Positions 1 through 10,762 of a DNA stretch of 64,000 nucleotides are shown in pieces. A program made the translations under genes and the position numbers. Numbering within the stretch: the first letter of the stretch is position 1; every line of letters starts with the position of its first letter. The notes under the pieces are model-generated. The model worked only from the letters and a program-made list of their open reading frames with translations, searched no databases and was not told the DNA's origin. The DNA comes from Mycocentrospora acerina (Eukaryota; Ascomycota; Dothideomycetes; Pleosporales), in NCBI GenBank assembly GCA_022701365.1, contig JAKUHH010000230.1, forward strand, positions 248,001 through 312,000. Direction: 5' to 3'.

Positions 1-834
1 CTCTTGCTATAGCCTCGAGATTTTGCTGGAAGTACGCTGCACCGATGAAGTCGACGATAATGTCTACACCCTTCCCGTCGGTCGCTTTCAAGACTTCTTC
101 GGCCCAGTTTTGGCTCGTGGTGTTAAAGGCGGCGGTCGCGCCGAGTTCGTTGACGGCGAAGGTACATTTGGCATCCTGACGAGCAGTTGCGTAGACAGCA
201 GACGCGCTGTCGGCCAACGACAACTGGATGCCCGATATAGAGACAGACGACGCAGCAGCGTGCCACAGGATGGATTTTCCAGCAGCAAAGTGGCCAATGA
301 GATACATCGCTTGGGTAGCTGTTATCCAGGTCTGGCAGGTAAATTTTGTTATTGCTTGAACCAAGAGAACGAGAGGAGGGACATACTTCAGGAATTCCCG
401 CACACTGCTCCCAGCTCAACTCTTTTGGCTTCCTCACCAGCATATGCGTGCTCACGGCGATGTATTCAGCATAAGCTCCTCCGTACGCCAACCCAAAGAC
501 TTCATCTCCCTCCTTAAATCCCTCTTTTCCACCACCTTCCTCGCTCAGCTCTGAGATCGTGCCTGAAAACTCTACACCAAGGATATTTGATACTCCTGGT
601 GGGACGGGATAGTGGCCTTCGCGCTGTAGAAGATCCATACGGTTCAGACCAAATGCTTTGACTTTGACCAGTGCTTGCGATTTGCCGAGCTTGGGCTTGG
701 GGACTTCGGTAATATGGAGCGCTTCAATGGGCCCTTTACCGTCCTTGATGTCTGGAAGATATGAGTGGACGGGACAAGTAGGTTGTTCTGTCGATAACTT
801 GGTACGAACCTACTGCACGCATAGTGTTGCTCAT
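1..834 (-). CDS. PIG3-type NAD(P)H quinone oxidoreductase, 3' end cut by window edge
   Basis: Zinc-independent medium-chain dehydrogenase/reductase of the quinone oxidoreductase (PIG3/QorA-like) group, expected to reduce quinones or enals with NADPH. Exons on the minus strand: 834-810, 751-387 and 331 to beyond position 1. The first exon encodes only MSNTMRAV before a 58 bp intron; the second intron is 55 bp. About 240 residues are visible. The N-terminal GroES-like part reads PKLGKSQALVKVKAFGLNRM, then LLQREGHYPVPPG, GVEFSG and GDEVFGL, as in PIG3 relatives. The conserved PETWITATQAMYL segment is rebuilt exactly across intron 2. After it comes the start of the Rossmann fold and DGKGVDIIVDFIGAAYF. 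No structural or catalytic zinc-site cysteines are seen, which fits the zinc-free branch. The C-terminal third lies outside the window. The exact substrate cannot be told. Confidence 0.88.
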
Positions 835-1485
835 AGTGGTGATTACTTTGCGTCTATTCAGATCCGACTTGGTACTGTGATACTGAGAATACAACTAGAC
901 CGACAGTAAGGTAGGTTCTAAAATTGGTCTTCCTGTGTCAAACCCGAGCGAAGAGAGATATATACAGAACAGATATAATCTCAGACATTAACACCGAGGC
1001 AGTGATGATTGGTAATGACGTTTGGGTGGGGTAGTTTTCCTAAGCTACCCTTGTTAGTTGCGGGGCATGTAGCGCAGAAACAAGCATTTGTGAGAACATA
1101 CCTCAGGAAGTCGTACATGAACACAAAGACTAAACTTTTTGGTACGAATTTTCAAAACAGAACTTAACATTTGTACCATCTGTGAGTGAGTCACTCCTAT
1201 TTTCACTCGCTTACCACTGCTGCCACATAAAACAGTTCTGAAAACAATGGGTGGAACGCTGTTACGAATCAGGTGCATTATCAGCATTATGCCAAGCATT
1301 TAAATCTTCGTTGGAAGTCTCACTGCGAACAAGGAGATGTGTAGGGGTGTTTATCCTGATTTGACCAGCGTGCTACTTTGGTATCATCAATCCTTAGTCT
1401 TCTGAAACTGTTTGATTATTCCATCATAAGCCTTGCAACCGACCGCAATTCGACCTGCTACAAAGAATACTTTTGACAGAGAGCT
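835..1485. other. Intergenic, tail-to-head spacer
   Basis: Lies upstream of the quinone oxidoreductase and downstream of the replication factor A gene. A TATATA tract near 957-963, on the side that would serve the oxidoreductase, is the only element noted. The short ORFs here have no recognisable content. Confidence 0.6.
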
Positions 1486-3526
1486 CTAGTTTACAAACAA
1501 GCTATCTTCATTAATATCATACTGTTTGATGAGCTGAGCAAGTTTGTTGGCCTCCTGAGCGAAGTTGAGCGGATACATGTTCAGAACTTGGTATCGAGGC
1601 CTGAATAGTGTAAGCGACTACCTTGGAATGCCTCTGAGAGTACTTACTTTGGCTGATCCTGGTACGTCTCCATCTTTGCTCGCACTCGAAAGTTGAATGT
1701 CTTACATGTAGCATCCTGCATGACGTTCATGAAATTTTGCGTATTGTTCTCTTCGTCGTCTAGCTTAATCTTCATTGCTTCGTTGGCTGACATGCCCACA
1801 ATGGACTGCCCAGCCTCATCGAAGCAGCTTAGCCATAGAGTTCCGGTGTGGTCTGCGACATTGACGCTCAGTACATAGCGATACTGAGGCTCTGGAAAGG
1901 CGACCTGGCACTTCTCACACCACCAAGATCCAGGGTTTTCCTCAATAACTTTCTTGTTGCAGTTTGGCGTTGAGCAGGCTGGGTATGCCACTGTGGTATT
2001 CTTGACGTACACAACAGAGGCTCGGATACTCAGGTAAGTGGGTGTATCCTGAAGATAGCTCTCCTCTTCCAAGACTTGTTGAATTATCTTGCTCTCGTTC
2101 TTCCCACCCGATCCAGAGCTTGGTGCCATGTTCTGATGAGTAGAGAATGTAGCGTTCTGGCCGACGGCGTTGAACCAGCCTCTCAGTTTATGCGCCTCAT
2201 CAATGTCAGGGTCGACCATCATGGAGCCTGAACTCAGAAGACTAAGGCTTCGTCCACCAAAGTCAGAGACCTTGAGACCCTTGAATGCAAGGATCGACTC
2301 GAGTGGCGCATCAAAGGTCTCTGCAGTCTTTCCCCAGATGGTGAGCCGCACTGATGTTTGGCTGTCATCTGCGAGTGTCAACTCTCGCTTGCTAAAGTCC
2401 TTGTTGGTGGTTTTCGACGTTATGGTAGTGACCTCGGCAACTTCCTTCAGTACACCAACAGTATCAATCGTAGTGTCCTTCTCTACTGAGTTGAGGTCAC
2501 CGATTTTGGTAAAGTTGAACCTTATTTGAGGCTTGTTGTCTTGGTCCTCAGCCTTCTCAACTTCTGTGTCGCGCTCAAATGACAATTCATAGTCATTTGG
2601 CAAGTTAGAAAACTGCTTCTTCGCCAGCCCGACTTTGCATGGCGAAGAAATGTAATACACGGTGCCTTCTTCAAAGACTGGGTACAAACGCTCAGCAACC
2701 TCGTTGAACATTGTCGCGCGAATTTCTCCCGTGTCATCCAGCAAGTTCACACTGAAGAGCTTGCCAGTGCCTCTTGCATTATGCCATTCCTTCATGTCAC
2801 TTTTGCTCGTGCATCGAGCTCGAATTGTCCATTTGTGGGCATAAGGGGACAGCGATTCGATGGGATACAGGTGTGGATGTGTGGATGTGCCTGGATTACT
2901 TTGGTGCACAGGAAGCGATCTCTGTTGTGGTTGAGGTGCCGGGGCAGGCACTGGCTTAGAGCCGTAGAAGTTGTTTCCCGAAATAGCAGCGGGTTGTGGT
3001 TCGGCCTTTATGTCTGACAAAGCTTCAGGCTGGCCAATCTTCTCATGTTCGCCGTAATGTTCGAGGACTTCGAGTTCCATGATGATGAGGATGCTGACTG
3101 CGTGTTAGTATGCAAGACACGCAAAATGTATGTAGATCGTACTTCTTGTCTTTGACCCGCTGGGGGTTATATTTCAGTAGTCGGACAATCGAGCCTTTCT
3201 TCAACTTCCCAGATGTGACGATTTCGTTGGCCGCTAAGAGTCATTAGCATAGGTCGGTCACCATCAGCCAAGCTCGACATACTCGTTGCAATCATGGTCT
3301 GAATGAAGTTACGGATGTCGCTCAGTACCACACGGAAACGCTGGGTTGGATTTGCATCACCCGCCTTGGGCTCCATGGGCTTGATTTGCACGCATTGCAG
3401 AACTGGATGCTCTATGAAGCAGCCGCTGGGTTCGAAAATGGTCCTGCTCAAAATTAGCGCTGTCTGTCATCCTATTCGAACTCTTGCTTACCTGATAGCA
3501 CCCTGTGTGATGGCTTGTTCCGCCAT
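1486..3526 (-). CDS. RFA1: Replication factor A large subunit (RPA70)
   Basis: Large subunit of the heterotrimeric single-stranded DNA-binding protein RPA, used in replication, repair and recombination in the nucleus. Five exons on the minus strand: 3526-3492, 3443-3283, 3233-3143, 3093-1648 and 1600-1486, giving 615 residues, close to yeast Rfa1. The N-terminal OB fold (DBD-F) starts MAEQAITQGAIRTIFEP. A linker rich in proline and glutamine follows. DBD-A begins at PIESLSPYAHKWTIRARCTS and DBD-B follows. DBD-C contains the zinc ribbon CSTPNC...WWCEKC (C-X4-C...C-X2-C). The last exon supplies the C-terminal helix (NFAQEANKLAQLIKQYD) used for trimer formation. All four introns are 47-49 bp. 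Upstream lies a cluster of MluI cell-cycle-box-like sites, so S-phase expression by MBF is plausible; this is inferred from yeast. Confidence 0.96.
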
Positions 3527-3616
3527 GTCGATTACGATTTCCTGAATGCGTTTAATGAAGAAGTGCGGTACAGGTGGCGGCGTACTGAAGTCGAAAAGAA
3601 GTAGCGCCTGGCCACG

Positions 3617-3649
3617 ACGCGACAAGAACGCGTTCGCGTACAGCACGTG
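3617..3649. promoter_or_regulatory. Cluster of MCB-like CGCG cores plus E-box upstream of RFA1
   Basis: Three CGCG cores lie at 3618-3621, 3629-3632 and 3635-3638. The middle one is a perfect palindromic ACGCGT (3628-3633), the MluI cell-cycle box bound by MBF in yeasts. A CACGTG palindrome follows at 3644-3649. The cluster is about 90-120 bp upstream of the RFA1 start codon in the 248 bp spacer shared with the divergent hydrolase gene. Binding itself is inferred. Confidence 0.55.
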
Positions 3650-3774
3650 ATGATGCTAGCCCCGCGATAAGTGGAGTCACTGGCTCTAGTGGCCCGCATA
3701 CGTAACTGACCCGGATGGCCTTGCTGTACCATAATATTAAAACTCACTCCACTTTCACTTGCAATACAAGAATC

Positions 3775-4858
3775 ATGGCTGACAACGACATTTCCACGCG
3801 TGCACCTGAGAGCGATGCACAAGAAAAGCCTGTGGAGAAGCCTGTGGAGCAGGTAGAGCAGACAGGGCAGACAGAACAGGCGGGACAAAGCGTCTTCCCC
3901 GGTGACACTAGAGCACAGGAGGGTCCAAGCATGGGGGTAGGTACATTGTTACATGCATTGTTTTCAAAGGCTAATTAACGTACAGGAGCATTGCACAACA
4001 GATCGGCCTACCCCATCTGGCCAAAAACCTACAGGCGAGTCTACCAAGCTTGGTGGTATCGAATGCTACATTGCAAAGCCCTCCGACTACCCACACTCAC
4101 CCTCCAAACTCCTACTCTTCCTCACCGGCGGTACAGGCATCAAGTCTACCAACAACCAACTTCAAGCCGACAAGTATGCTTCCGAAGGATACCTGGTCGT
4201 TATGCCCGACCAATTTGGCGGCGACAAGGCGCCCAACAGTGTCGACATGACCGAGATTCCGGAGCAAGCATCTTGGCTCGAGAAGGTCAAGCTGAAGGTG
4301 GCGGAAGGCGCTAAATCTCTTAGGATCGATATGTGGCTTGCTTATCATACTCCGGAGAGGGTGCTTCCTATACTACACAAGGTTATTGAAGGTGCAAAAG
4401 AGGAGTTTGCAGACGCCGTCGCAAATGGGGGAGGCATATACGGTGTAGGGTACTGCTTTGGTGCCAAGTATATCCTCATCTTGGCTGGCGAACATCCAGA
4501 CACCGCTGCCTGGGGACAAGCGACGCCCAAGGATGAAGAGCAAGGGGCCATTAAAAAGGCACCCATCCTCAAAGCAGGAGCCGTCGCACATGGAACTATG
4601 GTCACAAAAGAAGATATCGAAGCGGTCAAGGCACCCGTGTACATTGTTGCTGTTGAGAACGATGCACTATTCTCGGAAGAGGAAGTACTGACGCCCGGCC
4701 GGAGAGCAATGGAGAAGAATAACGTTGAGCACGAAGTCAAGGTGTTTTCTGGTGTGCCTCACGGCTTTGCCGTGTTGGGAGACTATGATGATCCTAAGAT
4801 CAAGCAGTCGCAAGAGGAGGCCTACGACCAGATGCTGAACTGGATCCAAGCTCACTAA
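3775..4858 (+). CDS. Dienelactone hydrolase family protein
   Basis: Alpha/beta hydrolase of the dienelactone hydrolase family (cytosolic esterase-like; natural substrate unknown for fungal members). Two exons, 3775-3936 and 3986-4858, joined in phase 0 across a 49 bp intron, give 344 residues. The first exon encodes a low-complexity Glu/Gln/Pro-rich tail (repeats of EKPVE and TGQTEQ) not needed for the fold. The second opens with EHCTTDRPTPSGQKPTGE, the usual fungal DLH start. The nucleophile is the Cys in GVGYCFGAKY (about residue 211), the acid is the Asp in VENDALF (about 278) and the base is the His in GVPHGFAV (about 312), so the triad is complete. It is divergent from RFA1 with a 248 bp shared promoter. 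No pathway partners are adjacent. Confidence 0.9.
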
Positions 4859-5632
4859 ACCCCGTTTTTCGTTTACTTTCATCAAGGACACGATTCGATG
4901 CCTTAGGCATGAATGTGTCCAGGCGTTTAGGCGGGGAAAATATTACCGTTGGAAGCTTCTATACCATACCACAAACATCAATCAATCAGTTCATCATGTA
5001 TTAAAAACAAGTATCACGTACAAGGAAAATTTAGAAAAAAAACTATAAATACAAAACTGAAAAGCATTGTGAGGTGAGTATAGTTGTTTAAAGGAAGTTC
5101 ATTAATAAAATAACTTTTCAATCATCCCTCCATGAGTAAGCTCCTTTGTTGTTTGCAGCCTCACGCTTTTCACTACCCTGCAATGTAAAGAACGCCCCAG
5201 ACACCATATTCCCTCCTTCTACCACCCATTAATGAGACTGGTTGGCCAGCAACTCTACCATCTACATCGTGAACTCCATACTGCGTTTCACTCTCTCTCT
5301 CTCTCCCTCGATTTCTTCCTTCGCCCTTCCGTCTCTGTGCGTAGGTTCCCTCGTAGCGTCGGGCATGTAGTCGTGCCTTGGAAATTACTTTTCCACGGTT
5401 GCACCTCTTCTCCGACTGGTGTGGTGGAGCCGAGCATGGCCAATCCGACTTCCTTGTTTGGTGATGGAAAAAACAGTAAATGGACAGATGAGACATCGTA
5501 ATGTGTTCAAATGACCCAACGCTAAACGCCCCCCGTGGTGTCCTGATGACATGTTTGGTATAACCTTGCATATAACTCCAACGCCGTTGTGTGTTTCTCA
5601 AACTCAATTCGCTACCTTGCTTATACCCCATT
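4859..5632. other. Convergent intergenic region
   Basis: Between the 3' ends of the hydrolase and the Zn2Cys6 regulator. It contains an A-rich stretch near 5030-5060 and a (CT)7 tract at 5291-5304. No gene is seen. Confidence 0.6.
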
Positions 5633-7902
5633 TCAAGGCGCTTTCTGCGCGCCCCACACGATCGACTCCATTAGCGCATATGGCGATGACTCCAGATCCA
5701 GTCCCAACAATGGTGATTGTGAGAGTATTCCTCCATCGCCATCGTTAAGCGCCTGGTTGATGTCTTCTACAGTAAACGTGTGCATCGAAGGCGAAGCCTG
5801 CGAGCCTGCTTCGCTCATGCGGCGCTCTCCCGAGGATGTGAGTTTGAGCAGGCGCTCAAGAGCTGACACAGACCTTGTAATCGGGGAAGCGAGCTCAGCA
5901 GGGTCGACGTCCTTTGTGAATTCGCCCAAGACTTGAATCATGTTTTGCAGCAGGTTGCGCGCGCGTTCGTTGCGGTTTTGCTCACCGATGATGCCGAGGA
6001 GGAGGGCGGAGCTGAGGGAGCGGTGTACCGCGGCCCAGGAGCGTGTTGCGAAGGGGGTCATGTTTTGAAGACCGAGGAAGGCTTCGACGGTGTTTGTAAG
6101 GCTGTCTATACAAGTTTTTCTCAGCGTTTTCGAAAGGTCAAGTCCCACAGTACTGGGGCTAATGGCAGGTCGACAAAGCTCAGATGTAATATATGAGATG
6201 TGCAGGTACAAGGCCCAGTGTTCTAGCTGATCTCTCATTGAACGACAGCGTCTAGAATCTTTTAGGTAATCGGCTGCGTCGACCATGATCTCCTGAAGCT
6301 CCTGTCGGTGCTCTGTGATCCTGATCAGAGCATCGTGAGAGTTTTGTGGTCGCTGACGTTCACGAACAATGTCCAGCCCTACTTTGCAGAGGCGGTACAT
6401 GCTCTCGACGTAGGTTCTTGTACCGGGTGCAGTGTGCTGGCTTAAAGGAACGGTATGATCAATGGTGGTTGTCGAAGATGCCCTGTCGTATGAGACGGAT
6501 AGTAGTGAGTCCTGCCATAGTAATGCCCACCAGACCTTGCTTCGAATGACTCTCTGCTGCACGGGCATGGAGGGAGGGTACAACCGATGTAGTCCGAGAG
6601 TCTGCGAGAGGCGAACGGTAAGGCCCATTAGACTCCAGGCTACACCAGCATTCATGTTGTTTGAGATGACGTTTCCAAGGATTAAAAGGGTTTGGATATT
6701 CTCGATATTGGCCAATGACAAGAAGTTGGTGAAGCGCAAGCACTCGAAGCTGCAGCAGATGTAAACCTGCGAAGTCAGCTCCCTCTCTCTTCTCGATAGA
6801 GTTGAGCATTGGCATCCCGATGCTAAGACGGCAAAGACAAGCCCGATCCAATGGAAGTCCTTGCCATAGATTTGTTGGTCTGTGATGCCATTGGTGCCCT
6901 GTGCGCTTGCGCGATTAATGAGGAACAGCAGGAGATCGGACTCGATACTCTCAATGTCGGCGACGGCGGGATACACAACGTGCGCAGTTTCTCGGTAGCA
7001 GCGGAAGAAGCTGAGGCATTCCGAGTCGCTGGGCAGCGCGTTGGCAAGCTCGTTGGCGCGCAGGATGGAGGCGTGGGGGAGGCCCCAGAGGTCGACAAAC
7101 GGGTACGTTGCGCTCTCGTTGTCCAGGCCGAATATGGGCAGCATGCTCTTCTTGCCTAGCAGGTCCTGCACGCCCGGCGCCCACTGCGTGTCTCCCCTCC
7201 CCAATGCCATGACGAGCGCGGGCACGGAGCTGGGGCCGATGTGGATGGTCTGGCCGGTGATGTCGTTGCGCGTGTGGATGCCCTGGGTACGGACGTGGCT
7301 GTGCTCACCGTCCATGGGCGCGGCGGCGGCGAGCGGTGTCGACAGCGAGGGATCGTAGCCGTTGATGGGCGGGGCGACCTCGGAGACGCTGCTGATAGAG
7401 TTCTTCAGCTCGCCGAGCGACTTTTCGGCCTGCTGCAGCTTGTCGCAGATGCGCTCCCAGTCCTACGGTAGTCAGTACCTTATTGGTCTTGTGCTCGCTC
7501 TGGCCTGTGGTTGTGGATGCGCACCTCGCGAGGCAGCGTGACGGTGCCGCCGTGGATGTGCACCAGGCCGTTGTTGAAGTCGTGCCCGTTGCCCAGCGCC
7601 ATGTCCATGTTGAGCCGCTTTGCGGGCGGATGCGACTCGCTCGGGGGGTGGTAAGAGCAGAGCTCGGGGTGTTCGCGCACGACGCATGTCTTGCACGGCA
7701 CCGTCTGGTCGCATTTCACTTTGCGCTGCCGGCACGGGTAGCAGGCCTTGTACTCGCGCGCCTTGCGCTTGCGCCGCAGAATCTCGTCGACGTCGGACCG
7801 CGGCGGCGTGCCCTGCATAAAGGCCGGTGGCGTGGCATGCGACTGCTGCTGCTGCGACTTTTGGTGGTCGTCCATGTTCGCGTCGTGAGGATTCGAGGTC
7901 AA
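5633..7902 (-). CDS. Zn(II)2Cys6 transcription factor with fungal-specific regulatory domain
   Basis: Nuclear regulator. Two exons on the minus strand, 7902-7525 and 7462-5633, give 735 residues. The 62 bp intron (GTGCGC donor, GTAG acceptor) joins LPRE to DWERICDKL in phase 0. The binuclear zinc cluster is C54-X2-C57-X6-C64-X5-C70-X2-C73-X8-C82, flanked by the basic RRKRKAREYK and RQRKVK segments. A leucine-rich linker follows (DKLQQAEKSLGELKNSI), a likely coiled-coil dimerisation element. The middle and C-terminal parts match the fungal-specific domain (Fungal_trans), with AGVAWSLMGLTVRLSQTLGLHR and SKVWWALLWQD as landmarks. A second in-frame Met is at residue 10. It is divergent from an MFS transporter across about 1 kb, a common arrangement for a regulator and its target. 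That link is inference. Confidence 0.92.
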
Positions 7903-8930
7903 GGTAGATGGGAGTCAATTCCGTCAGTCCCCCACCGACTCGCAGGGATCAAACGTCCCGACGGCCCGTGGTTGGTCAACACTAAAGAAGCTCGACGGAC
8001 GCGCCCGCGACTTCATCATAGCAAGGCTCCACGCGTGCAATGCGGCCTGGCTGCTGCTCGTTGCGACAACTGCGCTGTTGTACGGTGAGCACGACTGGGG
8101 TGCAATACCATGTTGCTTGCACCCACTTGCCCGCCAACCACGCTCTATCCCGTGACCAAGCTCCCCAGTCACTTTGGCGACTTGCAGCCATTGTATCCTC
8201 GCTCTTTTTCTCTCTTTTTTCTTTTTCTTCCCTCTTCTTCTCTCGTCATGGCACTGCACACTGCGTGCTCGGTGATTCTCAACACTCGTCAAACCTCAGA
8301 AATAGCGTCGGTTGTCCTTGGTCTTTGGTCTCTGGTCAGCATGACGGTCTTTGCCAAGACCGTGATACTCTGATGCTCACCCACCACATTCTGATGTCGT
8401 CTCTTATGGATCGTCACTAGGTACCAAGCGAGAAAGGAAGCTCTTTTTTGATGACGTCAACATTGCTGCGAGAATTAAAAAATCATCGACGCAGACACAT
8501 GCTCTAGATTATCGCTGGCTCAAGAGTTCGTCTGACAACAGCGGGGCGATTGCTAAAGAGATCCCGCACATGTTTGAGTTTTCAGCATTCGCTGTCGTGA
8601 ACTGATTTTCCGAGCGATCCCCGAGGGCCCACTAATTCCTGATGCACTCTAGCACGCCACTATCATTCATGTACCATGAACCTTTTCAGTTGACTGGACA
8701 CTTATCGTCTTGTATAATCCGAGCAAAGTCCGTTCAATGCTCATGTGTTATCTCAACAGTCGTCGCGATGAAGGATCTGGCCGATTATATCTTATATATA
8801 AAAGGGACCATGCTCGTTCAAAACCCACATGATATTATCCAGCAATTCATTCCATTCAGCATTTCATCGTCTTCTCGAATTACTTTGCTAGTCGACAAGC
8901 TCATCAAAGGCTGTGTGCCTAGTTTCAATC
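7903..8930. other. Divergent promoter region between regulator and MFS transporter
   Basis: About 1 kb without a supportable gene. It holds a pyrimidine tract around 8201-8245 and the transporter's TATA element at 8793-8804. The short ORFs have no recognisable content. Confidence 0.6.
8793..8804 (+). promoter_or_regulatory. TATA box of the MFS transporter gene
   Basis: TATATATAAAAG lies about 130 bp upstream of the transporter start codon at 8931. It is one of the best TATA matches in the window and suggests inducible expression. Confidence 0.5.
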
Positions 8931-10762
8931 ATGGCCGAAGAGTCAATAACACAACCCCCCTTGTCAAGGGACTTTGCTCGCCCATCACACCCTACTTCAT
9001 CACCCTTGGACGATGGTGCATCAGAAGTGACACATGTCGAACCAAACAAACCTCAGCCCCTTCAACGCGTACCAACACATGACGGCGAAGACGTAGTCAA
9101 CCTGCCGTTCCGAACTCTCAGCAACGATGCCGACCTCAACGAGTACACCGAAGAGACTCTCGATGGCCATATTGCACGGATCAGAACCAACGCTACGGGC
9201 AAGATTGAGCGACACGAGCTGGTTACATGGAAGATTGATGATCCAGAGAATCCAAAGAACTGGTCAAAAGCTAAGAAATGGTGGTGTACCATGGTCGTAG
9301 CACTCACTTGCTTTGTTGGTATGTCTGCCCTGAACTGAGGTGTTGTGTCAGATCACACTTGCTAATCTAAGCGCAGTCGCTTTCAACTCTTCAGTCATCA
9401 CAGCCGATCTCGAAGGTGTCATGGAAGAATTCAACGTCAGCGAAGAAGTCGCACTGCTCACAATCACACTCTTTGTCATCGGCTTCGGTATCGGTCCAAT
9501 GGCCTTTGCTCCTTTCAGCGAGGTCTGGGGGCGCAGAAAGATCTACGCAAGCACCTTGCTCCTCGCCGTCATCTTCACCATTCCTGGAGCTGTTGCGAAG
9601 AACATTGAAACCCTCCTCGTTACCCGTTTCATTGCCGGTGTTGCCTTCAGCGCACCAATGTCACTTGTTGGTGGAACACTTTCAGACATGTGGAAGAACG
9701 AAGAACGCGGTGTCCCCATGGCAGCCTTCTCCGCAGCGCCATTCATTGGCCCTGGAGTTGGTCCTCTTGTTGGCGGGTTTCTTGGAGACGCCGCTGGCTG
9801 GCGATGGCTGTATTGGATCCAGCTCATTCTGAGCGCCATTGTCTGGATCCTCATAACCTTCACAGTCCCCGAGACTTATACCCCCCAACTTCTTGCTCAA
9901 CGGGCTAAGAAACTACGAAAAGAGACTGGTGATGACAAGTTTGTCACCGAGCAGGATCTCGACATGCGTCCTTTTGGGCAGCGCCTTACGCTCTTCCTTC
10001 TCCGACCATTCCAACTTCTGTTCCAAGAACTTATCGTTTTCTTTATTTCAGTGTACATGAGTGTTCTGTACGGTTTACTTTACATGGTACGTCTTCCTTC
10101 TACCCTACGAACTAGGGACCTTTTATTCTTCACCAACTAACAGCTTGAAGTTCTTCGTTGCATTTCCCATCGTATACCAAAAAGGCAAAGGTTACTCGGC
10201 TGGCACAACAGGCCTGATGTTTATTCCTCTCATTGTCGGTGTCCTTTTGAGTGCTGCTTGCGCCCCACTCGTCAACAAACACTACCTTACTCTTGTCGCA
10301 AAACACAATGGTCACCCCCCAGCCGAAGCACGTCTCATTCCTATGATGATCTCCTGTTGGTTCATCCCCATTGGCCTCTTCATCTTCGCCTGGACCTCGT
10401 ACGCCGATCTGCATTGGGCTGGTCCGGCATTTGGGGGCCTGCCAGTGGGTTTTGGATTCATTTTCCTGTACAACGCTGCAAACAACTATCTCGTCGACTC
10501 GTACCAACACCAAGCTGCGTCTGCGCTGGCAGCCAAGACGTTCCTCCGTTCATTCTGGGGTGCTAGCGTGGTTCTTTTCACCAACCAGATGTATGACCGC
10601 TTAGGATACCAGTGGGCTTCCTCTCTCCTTGCTTTCATCGCGCTGGCGTGTTGTGGAATCCCATTCCTCTTCTACTTCTTTGGTGCGAGAATCAGGGCGA
10701 AGTCTCACTATGCCTACAGCGAGGACGAGGAGAACAAGGTTGAGGAGAAGCAGGTTAACTGA
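8931..10762 (+). CDS. MFS multidrug transporter (DHA1 type)
   Basis: Plasma-membrane proton antiporter of the DHA1 drug:H+ family (FLR1/TPO/cycloheximide-resistance-like group). Exons 8931-9318, 9377-10086 and 10151-10762 give 569 residues. The N-terminal cytosolic tail carries VTWKIDDPENPKNWSKAKKW, the family signature before TM1. Motif A-like GPMAFAPFSEVWGRRKIY lies between TM2 and TM3. Motif C-like AAPFIGPGVGPLVGGFLGD is in TM5, typical of antiporters. Twelve membrane spans are expected, with a cytosolic loop after TM6 (LLAQRAKKLRKETGDDK). The last intron must end at an AAG (10148-10150), because the CAG seven bases earlier would shift the frame away from FFVAFPIVY. The divergent Zn2Cys6 gene may regulate it. 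The actual substrate is unknown. Confidence 0.93.
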
